DNA of 64,000 bases from Rhodococcus erythropolis NBRC 15567 (GTDB lineage: Bacteria; Actinomycetota; Actinomycetes; Mycobacteriales; Mycobacteriaceae): assembly GCF_001552595.1 (NCBI RefSeq), contig NZ_BCRM01000003.1, positions 241,790 to 305,789 on the forward strand. Direction: 5' to 3'. A program made the translations under genes and the position numbers. The stretch's first letter is position 1; each line of letters begins with the position of its first letter. Below the pieces are notes generated by a model, which had not been told where the DNA came from, did not search any database, and worked only from the letters and a program-made list of their open reading frames with translations. Shown here one piece after another: positions 37,254 through 44,658 of the stretch.

Positions 37254-38852
37254 TCAGGCCTTTCCGACTGTGGAGAATGCGGCTGCATGCTGACCGGCTC
37301 GTCGTCCGGAGAACACGCAGTCGGCGAGCGACAAGCCGCTCACATACGAGTTGGAACAGATACCGACGGCGGTACGGCCGGCGGCATACAGGCCAGGGAT
37401 ACCCTCCCCGGCCTCGTTTTTCACCATGCCGGACGATTCGTCGACCACCAATCCACCGAGCGTGAGCATCGGGCACGGATTCATCATGTTGGGCTTGATC
37501 GAGACGTCGTACATCGTGAACGGCGCAGACAGTATCGGCCTGACGAAGTCCGACGGTTTGCCCATCGGATCAGGTTGTCCGGCAGCGGCAGCGGAGTTGT
37601 GCGCGTCGACGGTGGCTTGAAGGCCGGCGACGTCTATCCCCGCTTTACGGGCGACCTCGGCAATGGTGTTGCCACGCACTGCGGTACGCATCATGCCAGT
37701 GGTCTGTACCCGCTGGAACCACATCGACTGGTCACTGATCTGCGATTTCGCTTCGCGAACGAGTTCGGAATCTGCCAGCAGCCAACCGATTCCGTTGCTC
37801 TTCTCTGCCATCGCCTGACCGAGAGCGGCACCGTAACGTGACTCGTCGACGATTCGCGCACCGGATTCACCCACCAGGATGGAACCGAGAAAAGCACTCG
37901 GCGGGACGATGAATCGCCAGGCGGAAACATTGCCGAGCTTGTCGGTGGTTCCCCCGGCTTCGATACCGAGGTTGATGCCTTTGCCGTCGTCCCCGGAGGT
38001 GCCGAGCGGGATACCGCCCTTGTAGGCGGGGGCATGGGTGCGCATCATCTCGCGATTGGACACGAAGCCGCCGGCGCTGAGGATCACGCCGCCGCGCGCC
38101 TGGATGCGAATCCGCTTGGCGTGCTTCTTCTCGATCTTCGCGATGAGTGCGTCGAGAATCGTGCGCAACTGCGGTGCGTAGACGCCGGGCTTGGAGGACA
38201 GGGACCCGAGCGTCGCGTGACGCCGACGAACTCCGGCAGGTGCGTCACGAAGAGTCAGTACTTCGACGCCGATCACCCGGCCGTCCTCGATGATCAGCCG
38301 GTCCGCTCTCGTCTGGCCGAGCAACTGGACGCCCTTGGCCTCCGCGGACTTCGCGAGCGGGCCGTAGAGCATCTTTCCCGACGTGCCACGCCCCTTGGCG
38401 CGATGGCCGCGAGGAGCAGGTTTTGCGATGTCACGGAACCCGCCGGCAGATTCGCTACCCGAGAAGTAGAGGTAGTGCTTGTTGCTCGGGTACGACGTCT
38501 TGTACGGACAGAGTGAGGCCTCGAACGGCACACCGTGACTGCGCAGCCAGTCGATCGACGCCGGGCTCTCGTCGACGAACCGGCGCAGGGTCTGCGGCGT
38601 CACCGCGTCACCGACCTCGCGGTTCAGGTAGGCGAGCATGGCTTCGGGACTGTCCTCGACACCGGCTTCCTTTTGAATCACGGTGCCGCCGCCGGCGTAG
38701 TAGATTCCTCCGGAAATCGTGCTGGCCCCACCACCGAGTGCTCGGTCGATTGCCAAAACCGACGAACCGGCCGCTACCGCTTCGAGCGCCGCACTGGCGC
38801 CCGCCACACCGAACCCGACCACAAGGACGTCAACCGAAGTATCCCAGGTCAC
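37254..38852 (-). CDS. KstD-like FAD-dependent dehydrogenase leading the hsaEGF operon
   Basis: 532 residues. Flavoprotein of the fumarate reductase/KstD superfamily: VLVVGFGVAGASAALEAVAAG, STISGGIYYAGGG, ARGGVILSAGGFVSNREMMR, LGGLVVDESSGMV and GLYAAGRTAVGICSNSYVSGLSLADCVFSGRRAG. The tail keeps a Tyr (NSYVSG) where KstD has HTYAGPG, but the following Gly pattern and the SNKHYLYFSG segment differ, so it is probably not a plain 1-dehydrogenase. Other 3-ketosteroid oxidoreductases of this fold act at C4-C5. It is the first gene before hsaE. A KstR-like site lies 22 bases upstream. Substrate unknown. Confidence 0.82.
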   Translation of the reverse strand: MTWDTSVDVLVVGFGVAGASAALEAVAAGSSVLAIDRALGGGASTISGGIYYAGGGTVIQKEAGVEDSPEAMLAYLNREVGDAVTPQTLRRFVDESPASIDWLRSHGVPFEASLCPYKTSYPSNKHYLYFSGSESAGGFRDIAKPAPRGHRAKGRGTSGKMLYGPLAKSAEAKGVQLLGQTRADRLIIEDGRVIGVEVLTLRDAPAGVRRRHATLGSLSSKPGVYAPQLRTILDALIAKIEKKHAKRIRIQARGGVILSAGGFVSNREMMRTHAPAYKGGIPLGTSGDDGKGINLGIEAGGTTDKLGNVSAWRFIVPPSAFLGSILVGESGARIVDESRYGAALGQAMAEKSNGIGWLLADSELVREAKSQISDQSMWFQRVQTTGMMRTAVRGNTIAEVARKAGIDVAGLQATVDAHNSAAAAGQPDPMGKPSDFVRPILSAPFTMYDVSIKPNMMNPCPMLTLGGLVVDESSGMVKNEAGEGIPGLYAAGRTAVGICSNSYVSGLSLADCVFSGRRAGQHAAAFSTVGKA

Positions 38853-38874
38853 ACCGCACCATCCTCAATCTCAC

Positions 38875-38888
38875 TGCAACGTGTTTCG
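38875..38888. promoter_or_regulatory. KstR-like operator near the KstD-like flavoprotein gene
   Basis: TGCAACGTGTTTCG keeps T, AAC and GTT of TnnAACnnGTTnnA and shares AACGTGTT with the exact sites; only the last fixed base differs. It is 22 bases upstream of the minus-strand flavoprotein start. Confidence 0.6.
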
Positions 38889-38952
38889 TTATCAATGACA
38901 ACGTCCGGAAATACTTCCTGGCAGAAAGCATGGACTGACACCCCCATCATTC

Positions 38953-38966
38953 TATAACGTGTTCTA
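38953..38966. promoter_or_regulatory. KstR operator touching the kstD start
   Basis: TATAACGTGTTCTA is an exact consensus match, identical to the site at 23026-23039. It ends one base before the kstD ATG at 38968, so the TATAAC could be a -10 box with transcription starting at or beside the start codon. Confidence 0.85.
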
Positions 38967-38967
38967 C

Positions 38968-40692
38968 ATGAGCAAGCAGGAATACGACATCGTCGTCGTC
39001 GGCAGTGGTGCCGCAGGTATGACAGCGGCCTTGACCGCAGCCCACCAGGGCTTGAGTGTGGTCATCGTGGAGAAAGCCGCCCACTACGGCGGATCGACCG
39101 CCCGTTCCGGTGGTGGGGTCTGGATCCCCAACAACGAGGCACTTCAGGCGGACGGTGTCACCGATACCCCGGAGGCCGCACGTTCCTACCTGCACAGCAT
39201 CATCGGCGACGTCGTCGCTCCCGAACGCATCGACACCTATCTCGAGCGCGGTCCCGAGATGCTCTCGTTCGTGTTGAAGAACAGCCCTCTCGAACTGCAG
39301 TGGGTGCCCGGCTACTCCGACTACTACCCGGAAGCTCCCGGCGGACGCCTCGGTGGCCGCAGTGTCGAGCCCACCCCGTTCGACGGCAACAAGTTGGGCG
39401 CCGACCGCAAGAACCTCGAGCCCGACTACGTCAAGGCCCCCAAGAACTTCGTCATCACCCAGGCCGACTACAAGTGGCTCAACCTGCTGATGCGCAATCC
39501 TCGCGGACCCCTGCGCGCCATGAAGGTCGGCATGCGATTCCTCGCAGCCAAGGCCACAAAGAAGGATCTGCTGGTTCGCGGCCAGGCACTGGTCGCCGGT
39601 ATTCGACTCGGACTTCAGTCCGCCGGAGTACCCATCCTGCTGAACACCCCGCTGACCTCCCTGTACACCGAAGACGGCGCAGTTCGCGGCGTCAACGTCC
39701 TAATCGACGGCGAGGAGCAGGTCATCCGCGCTCGCCACGGAGTTGTGTTGGGATCCGGCGGATTCGAGCACAACAAGGAAATGCGTGAGAAGTACCAGCG
39801 CGCACCCATCGGCACCGAATGGACCGTCGGCGCGAAGGCAAACACCGGCGACGGTATCCGCGCAGGCCAAGAAGTCGGCGCTGCAGTCGATTTCATGGAC
39901 GACGCCTGGTGGGGCCCGTCCATTCCGCTGACCGGCGGACCGTGGTTCGCTCTCTCCGAGCGCACCCTCCCGGGCTGCATGATGGTCAACATGTCGGGCA
40001 AGCGCTTCGGCAACGAGGCTGCTCCGTACGTCGAGGCAACCCATGCGATGTACGGCGGTGAGTACGGTCAGGGCGAAGGCGCCGGCGAGAACATCCCGAC
40101 GTGGATGATCCTCGATCAGCGCTACCGCAACCGCTACACGTTTGCCGGTATCACTCCCCGCTCCCCCTTCCCCGGCCGCTGGCTCAAGGCCGGCATCGTG
40201 GTCAAGGCGGGAACAATCGCCGAATTGGCCGAGAAGACAGGGCTTCCCGTCGCATCGCTGACCGAAACCGTCGACCGGTTCAACGGCTTCGCACGCAACG
40301 GCAAGGACGAGGACTTCGGACGCGGTGACAGTGGTTACGACGCGTACTACGGCGATCCCCGACTGAAGAACCCCAGCCTCGCCGAAATCAGCAAGGCTCC
40401 GTTCTACGCCATCAAGATGGTTCCGGGTGACCTCGGCACCAAGGGTGGTATCTGCACCGACGTCAACGGCCGAGCACTACGCGAAGACGGAAGCGTCATC
40501 GACGGCCTCTACGCCGCTGGCAACGCGAGCGCTCCGGTCATGGGCCACACCTACGCCGGACCAGGCGCGACCATCGGTCCCGCAATGACTTTCGGTTACC
40601 TGGCAGTACTCGACATCGTCGAGCGTGCGAAGAAGGCTGAGAGCACCGAGGCACCGGCAGCTGAAAAGACGGCGGTCGACCATGCCAATTGA
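38968..40692 (+). CDS. kstD: 3-ketosteroid delta-1-dehydrogenase
   Basis: 574 residues from ATG at 38968; an upstream in-frame GTG at 38959 lies inside the operator. FAD-binding N-terminus (YDIVVVGSGAAGMTAALTA), then GGSTARSGGGVWIPNN, LQWVPGYSDYYPEAPGG, GVVLGSGGFEHNKEMR, and the catalytic HTYAGPGATIG at the C-terminus, in which the Tyr and Gly match the known active-site pair of Rhodococcus KstD1. It introduces the C1-C2 double bond; with 9-alpha-hydroxylation this opens ring B. The 3' end overlaps the MaoC gene by 11 bases. No ribosome site precedes the ATG, which suggests a leaderless mRNA. Confidence 0.95.
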   Translation: MSKQEYDIVVVGSGAAGMTAALTAAHQGLSVVIVEKAAHYGGSTARSGGGVWIPNNEALQADGVTDTPEAARSYLHSIIGDVVAPERIDTYLERGPEMLSFVLKNSPLELQWVPGYSDYYPEAPGGRLGGRSVEPTPFDGNKLGADRKNLEPDYVKAPKNFVITQADYKWLNLLMRNPRGPLRAMKVGMRFLAAKATKKDLLVRGQALVAGIRLGLQSAGVPILLNTPLTSLYTEDGAVRGVNVLIDGEEQVIRARHGVVLGSGGFEHNKEMREKYQRAPIGTEWTVGAKANTGDGIRAGQEVGAAVDFMDDAWWGPSIPLTGGPWFALSERTLPGCMMVNMSGKRFGNEAAPYVEATHAMYGGEYGQGEGAGENIPTWMILDQRYRNRYTFAGITPRSPFPGRWLKAGIVVKAGTIAELAEKTGLPVASLTETVDRFNGFARNGKDEDFGRGDSGYDAYYGDPRLKNPSLAEISKAPFYAIKMVPGDLGTKGGICTDVNGRALREDGSVIDGLYAAGNASAPVMGHTYAGPGATIGPAMTFGYLAVLDIVERAKKAESTEAPAAEKTAVDHAN

Positions 40693-41539
40693 TCCGAAGA
40701 TCGCACTCGGCGCCGAGCTTGCGCCACAAGAGTTCTCATGGACACCGTCGGACGTGCAGCACTACCACCTGGCACTAGGGGCAGGTGCTCGGCCGCTCGA
40801 TCCGAACGAGCTTCGATACCTCGACGACGAAAAGCCTCAGGTACTACCCACCTTTGCCACCGTCGCCGCCAACTTCCACGCCACCGAAGCGCCGAAGGTC
40901 TCGTTCCCCGGCGTCGAAATCGATCTGGCGAAGGTAGTCCACGGGAGCCAGGAAGTCACTGTCCATCAGCCGATCCCGGCAAGTGGAAGTGGCCGCACCA
41001 CAACTCGAATCGCCGAGGTCTGGGACAAGGGCAAGGCCGCGGTGATCGTGCAGGAATCCGTCACGGTCGACGCCGAGGGCAACCCGCTGTGGACAGCTCG
41101 CTCGTCCATTTTCGCCCGCGGCGAGGGTGGTTTCGGGGGTGAACGTGGTCCGTCGGAGTCGATTACGCTTCCGGATCGCGAAGCAGATGAGACAGTGGTG
41201 ACGCCTGTGCTTCCACAGCAGGCTTTGCTGTACCGGATGTGTGGTGATCGGAATCCGTTGCACTCGGATCCGCAATTCGCCTCCGCGGCAGGCTTTCCAG
41301 CGCCTATCCTGCATGGACTGTGTACTTACGGAATGGTCTGCAAGACCGCAGTGGATACCATGCTCGACGGCGACAGCAGTCGGGTAGCCGGATTTCGGGC
41401 CCGCTTTGCCGGGGTCGTATTTCCCGGCGAGAACTTGAGTATCCAGATCTGGAAAGACAATGGGCGACTCCTGATCTCAGCTTCCGTACTGGAGCGCGAA
41501 GCTCCTGCCCTGGCTGACGTAGTTCTCACTCTTGTCTGA
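40682..41539 (+). CDS. MaoC-like 2-enoyl-CoA hydratase of sterol side-chain degradation
   Basis: 285 residues. Double hot-dog hydratase: N-terminal half has FTFATVAANFH-like LPTFATVAANFHA; the C-terminal half carries YRMCGDRNPLHSDPQFASAAGFPAPILHG, the hydratase-2 motif with catalytic Asp and His. This layout equals the M. tuberculosis Rv3538 position beside kstD (Rv3537), where the protein is a beta-oxidation enoyl-CoA hydratase (called Hsd4B). It would act on C8 or C5 side-chain enoyl-CoA thioesters. Start overlaps the kstD end by 11 bases, so both share a transcript. Confidence 0.9.
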   Translation: MPIDPKIALGAELAPQEFSWTPSDVQHYHLALGAGARPLDPNELRYLDDEKPQVLPTFATVAANFHATEAPKVSFPGVEIDLAKVVHGSQEVTVHQPIPASGSGRTTTRIAEVWDKGKAAVIVQESVTVDAEGNPLWTARSSIFARGEGGFGGERGPSESITLPDREADETVVTPVLPQQALLYRMCGDRNPLHSDPQFASAAGFPAPILHGLCTYGMVCKTAVDTMLDGDSSRVAGFRARFAGVVFPGENLSIQIWKDNGRLLISASVLEREAPALADVVLTLV

Positions 41540-41562
41540 TACCAACCTGTCTGATACCCACC
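41533..41562 (+). repeat. Tandem 15-bp duplication at the end of the MaoC gene
   Basis: TGTCTGATACCAACC (41533-41547) and TGTCTGATACCCACC (41548-41562) differ by one base. The first copy contains the MaoC stop codon. Just downstream AGAACT (41567-41572) and AGTTCT (41579-41584) form an inverted repeat before the cholesterol oxidase gene. Confidence 0.7.
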
Positions 41563-41608
41563 TGTTAGAACTCACCGTAGTTCTCGAACCCGATGGAGTA
41601 GCCCGAAG

Positions 41609-43372
41609 ATGACGGCACAAGACGAAAAGTTCCGACTGTCCCGACGAGGTTTCATGGCCGCTGGAGCCGGCGCCGTGGCAGCGACCGCATTCGCCGGCTG
41701 GACGCCGGCCTATGCCGTCCCCGCCGGCTCCTCCGGCTCCGCGGGTGGTCCTGTCTCCACCCTCACGCCGCCGCCTGCCTTCCCCGAAGGCATCGCGCTG
41801 TACCAGCAGGCGTATCAGAACTGGTCCAAAGAGATCATGCTCGACGCGATCTGGACCTGTTCGCCCAAGACGCCCGAAGACGTAGTCCGCCTCGCCAACT
41901 GGGGTCATGCCAACGGCTACACCATTCGTCCCCGCGGTGCCATGCACGGCTGGACGCCGCTGACCATCGTCAACGGTGCGCCGGTCGACAAGGTCATCCT
42001 CGCCGACACCACGGTCCACCTCACCGGCGTCTCCGTCAACGCCGGGGGCAGCCCGGCTACCGTCACCGCAGGACCCGGCGCGACCCTCGACGCCATCACC
42101 ACCGCACTGCAGGCACAGGGCCTCGGGTTCGCGAACCTGCCGGCGCCCGGTGTGTTGACCATCGCCGGCTGCCTCGCCGTCGACGCTCACGGTGCAGCGC
42201 TCCCCGCCGAAGGCGAAGCACACGTTCCCGGACAGACTTTCGGCTCGCTCTCCAACCTCGTCACCTCCCTGACCGCAGTGGTCTGGAACGGCAGTGAGTA
42301 CGCGCTCGAGACGTACGCGCGTAGCGATGCAGCGATCAAGCCGCTGCTGACTCACCTCGGACGCACCTTCCTCACCTCCGTGACCTTGCAGGCCGCTCCC
42401 AACTACCGCATGCGCTGCGTCAGCCACACCGACATCGGTTGGCAGGAACTCTTCGGTGCCCGCGGAGCGTCCGGACGCACCTTCGAGAAGTTCGTCCGCG
42501 AAAACGGTCGCGCAGAAGCAATCTGGTACCCCTTCACCGAACGCCCGTGGATGAAGGTGTGGTCACTTGCCCCCACCAAGCCGCCGTTCTCGCGTGAGGT
42601 GACCGGGCCCTACAACTACATCTTCTCCGACAACCTCCCGGAGCCGGTCACCGACATGATCGGGCAGATCAACGCCGGAAACCCGGGCATCGCACCGGCA
42701 TTCGGGCAGATCATGTACGCCACCACCGTTGCCGGACTCGCCGCGACCTTCTCCAACGACCTGTGGGGATGGTCCAAGGACGTCCAGTTCTACATCCGGG
42801 CCACCACCCTTCGTCTGACCGAGGGCGGCGGAGCCGTCATCACCTCGCGCGCCAACATCGGCCAGGTCATCCACGACTTCACCCAGTGGTTCAACGGCCG
42901 CATGGAGTACTACCGCTCTATCGGACAGTTCCCCCTCAACGGCCCCGTCGAAATCCGTTGCTGCGGCCTCGATCAACCCTCGGACGTCGAGGTCGACTCG
43001 GCAGGCGCCCCCACCATCTCGGCCATGCGCCCGCGCCCAGACCATCCGGAATGGGACACCGCCATCTGGCTCAACGTCCTCGGCGTCCCCGGAACCCCCG
43101 GCATGTTCGCGTTCTACCGCGAAATGGAACAGTGGATGCGTAATCACTACAACAACAACGACGCCACCTTCCGCCCCGAGTGGTCCAAGGGCTGGGCGTT
43201 CGGCCCCGACAAGCCGTACACCGACGCCCCGATCATCACCCAGGGCCTCCCCCAGACCTACCGCGACGGCGTCCCATCGAGCGACAACTGGGACACCGCC
43301 AACGCCGCATTCAACGCGTTGGATCCGCACAAGGTCTTCAGCAACACGTTCCTGGACCAGTTGTTGCCCTGA
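41609..43372 (+). CDS. Secreted cholesterol oxidase, covalent-FAD (VAO) type
   Basis: 587 residues. Tat signal (LSRRGFMAAGAGAVAATAFA, cleavage near AYA/VPA). The FAD-binding VAO domain contains NGYTIRPRGAMHGWTPLTIV, whose His after GAM is the likely covalent FAD attachment residue, and GPGATLDAITTALQAQGLGF. The cholesterol-oxidase substrate-binding domain follows (TPAPYNY-like GPYNYIFSDNLPEPV; FYIRATTLRLTEGGGAVI; VEIRCCGLDQPSDV). This is the class typified by Brevibacterium type II enzyme. It oxidises 3-beta-hydroxysterols to 3-keto-4-enes with release of H2O2 outside the cell. It lies 69 bases after the MaoC gene, so separate expression is possible. Confidence 0.93.
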   Translation: MTAQDEKFRLSRRGFMAAGAGAVAATAFAGWTPAYAVPAGSSGSAGGPVSTLTPPPAFPEGIALYQQAYQNWSKEIMLDAIWTCSPKTPEDVVRLANWGHANGYTIRPRGAMHGWTPLTIVNGAPVDKVILADTTVHLTGVSVNAGGSPATVTAGPGATLDAITTALQAQGLGFANLPAPGVLTIAGCLAVDAHGAALPAEGEAHVPGQTFGSLSNLVTSLTAVVWNGSEYALETYARSDAAIKPLLTHLGRTFLTSVTLQAAPNYRMRCVSHTDIGWQELFGARGASGRTFEKFVRENGRAEAIWYPFTERPWMKVWSLAPTKPPFSREVTGPYNYIFSDNLPEPVTDMIGQINAGNPGIAPAFGQIMYATTVAGLAATFSNDLWGWSKDVQFYIRATTLRLTEGGGAVITSRANIGQVIHDFTQWFNGRMEYYRSIGQFPLNGPVEIRCCGLDQPSDVEVDSAGAPTISAMRPRPDHPEWDTAIWLNVLGVPGTPGMFAFYREMEQWMRNHYNNNDATFRPEWSKGWAFGPDKPYTDAPIITQGLPQTYRDGVPSSDNWDTANAAFNALDPHKVFSNTFLDQLLP

Positions 43373-43404
43373 GGTTCACGAACCACCTACACGCTCTGAC
43401 AACT

Positions 43405-43451
43405 CGACGGTCGTCGCCACTCCCCTACTTTCGGGAGTGCGGCGGCCGTCG
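43405..43451 (+). terminator. Terminator after cholesterol oxidase
   Basis: CGACGGTCGTCGCCACTCCC pairs with GGGAGTGCGGCGGCCGTCG with two G-U pairs and one bulge; loop about 8 bases. It starts 33 bases after the stop codon. Confidence 0.75.
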
Positions 43452-43505
43452 TGCGTTGCAGTGAGCGGGATGAAGTAGTCCCCCCATCCCGACCAGGCAA
43501 CTGCC

Positions 43506-43742
43506 TCAATCGCGATCAGGATGGATCGCCTCGTGCATACTTTCCACTGCCCTGGCATGAGTTGAGAGCTCGGATCTAGCCGACCGAATCGTGGCGCTGT
43601 CGCTGCGTGCCCCCGGCTCGGACGACGACGAGTCCTCTCCGGGGTTCGACGCGCCACCTCCGGGCTGCTCGGAGGAGCCGGTGCGCTCTTCCCTCTCCGC
43701 GCGGGCACGCAACAACGACTCGGACTTCGGGGTATTTCGCAT
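43506..43742 (-). CDS. Possible small hydrophilic protein
   Basis: A 78-codon frame rich in Ser, Glu, Arg and Gly (SSEQPGGGASNPGEDSSSSE) with G/C-rich third positions in its first two thirds. No domain, no clear ribosome binding site and no membrane segment. Overlapping frames on both strands in this GC-rich patch are similarly open, so it may be chance. The rest of 43452-43865 shows nothing else. Confidence 0.25.
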   Translation of the reverse strand: MRNTPKSESLLRARAEREERTGSSEQPGGGASNPGEDSSSSEPGARSDSATIRSARSELSTHARAVESMHEAIHPDRD

Positions 43743-43865
43743 CGGAGCATTGTCCCAGATTCATCTCCCATGACTCACATGGAGCGCTCTCACCCCCGGT
43801 GACCAGGCCGTTCCTGAACTCCGATACCTAGAAAGTTCGCAACAAAATATCTACAGCGGTCAGGG

Positions 43866-43894
43866 TAGACATTCTCGCGAGGCTGTTGTATCTT
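43866..43894 (+). promoter_or_regulatory. Sigma70-type promoter for the structured leader
   Basis: TAGACA (43866-43871), 17-base spacer, TATCTT (43889-43894). Transcription would start near 43901. The upstream side is AT-rich (AACAAAATATCTACA). Confidence 0.65.
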
Positions 43895-43900
43895 TTTTCT

Positions 43901-44130
43901 CGTAGCAAGGAACGAGTCAAGAGATGCGGGAGAGATGAACTACCCGCAAGCAGTACCGCAGGGCAGGGACGTGCCGGGGCCGAATTCGTGTGTGAGTGTG
44001 TAGTCGGACCCGGCACCCCCCTTCAAAGCGGCTACCGGATGTCTTGTGCGAGTCCGGAAGTTCGAAAGAATGCAGTTATGTAAGTAAGTTCAACCCCATC
44101 CGGCCCCCGGCGCACCTCGCGCCGGGGGCC
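43901..44130 (+). ncRNA. Structured 5' leader / candidate riboregulator before a MerR gene
   Basis: About 230 bases of non-coding sequence with ordered hairpins: TGCGGG (43925-43930) with CCCGCA (43943-43948); a 13-bp stem with one mismatch, 43971-43983 with 44004-44016; and a 12-bp perfect stem 44102-44113 with 44119-44130. The first arm of the middle stem (GTGCCGGGGCCGA) resembles the right arm of the last stem and could pair with its left arm instead, an antiterminator arrangement. A five-codon frame (MQLCK) at 44070-44087 precedes the last hairpin. It does not match a riboswitch class that I recognise. Confidence 0.55.
44102..44130 (+). terminator. Terminator-like hairpin between leader and MerR gene
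   Basis: GGCCCCCGGCGC (44102-44113) and GCGCCGGGGGCC (44119-44130) form a perfect 12-bp stem with a 5-base loop. No T tract follows. It lies before the MerR coding region and so would act as an attenuator. Confidence 0.75.
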
Positions 44131-44157
44131 CCGTCCGTTCAGCGAAAGAAGCGAGCC

Positions 44158-44514
44158 ATTCCGGCAGATACACCACCGGGGGACCCCTCCGGCAGATTCG
44201 ACGACGAGAACTATCCTGCGTACAGCATGGGACATGCGGCCGAGATCCTCGGTGTCAGGCAAGCTTTCCTTCGTAGCCTCGATGCCGCGAAACTGCTTAC
44301 CCCACAACGCTCTGAGGGCGGACATCGCCGCTACTCCCGGTACCAGCTGCGCATCGCGGCCCGCGCGCACGAACTCGTAGCCAACGGCACGGCGCTCGAC
44401 GCGGCTTGCCGCATCATCATCCTCGAAGACCAACTCACCGAGGCTCGTCGCATCAACGCCGAGCTCCAGCAAGCGCAGGACCGACGAGCGGAATCGGACG
44501 CAACGCCGGACTGA
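44158..44514 (+). CDS. MerR-family regulator with non-canonical or internal start
   Basis: The winged-helix domain reads YPAYSMGHAAEILGVRQAFL, RSLDAAKLLTPQRSEGGHRRYS, YQLRIAARAHELVANGT and a C-terminal coil EDQLTEARRINAELQQAQ. Conserved-looking residues (DDENYPAYS) lie before the only good ATG at 44227, yet no ATG/GTG/TTG/CTG precedes them after the terminator hairpin. An ATT at 44158 with AAAGAAG upstream could serve; the safe alternative is ATG 44227 (95 residues). It probably represses or activates genes nearby, perhaps its own; no target is visible. Confidence 0.65.
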   Translation: MPADTPPGDPSGRFDDENYPAYSMGHAAEILGVRQAFLRSLDAAKLLTPQRSEGGHRRYSRYQLRIAARAHELVANGTALDAACRIIILEDQLTEARRINAELQQAQDRRAESDATPD

Positions 44515-44658
44515 GGACTGACGTGATCAGGCACTGGGAGTAGCAGTCACCCCTAACCGTCAATCTGTTCCCTCCCCCTTCGAACTGCGCTAAATTCAGT
44601 CAATTGGGACATTGCTAGGCGTCGGTTGCTCGATTTCCACATCGAAGGGATCGCAGGC

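Noticed and set aside
37254..38852. Calling this gene kstD
   Set aside because: The catalytic tail and mid-section differ from KstD1-type enzymes, and a canonical kstD is next to it on the other strand.
43901..44100. tRNA-like or known riboswitch element in the MerR leader
   Set aside because: A GTTCGAAAG word resembles a T-loop but no acceptor or anticodon arms fit, and no known riboswitch core was recognised.
43996..44226. GTG at 43996 as start of the MerR protein
   Set aside because: It would place translation through the middle hairpin loop and the terminator stem, and the extra residues look unlike protein.
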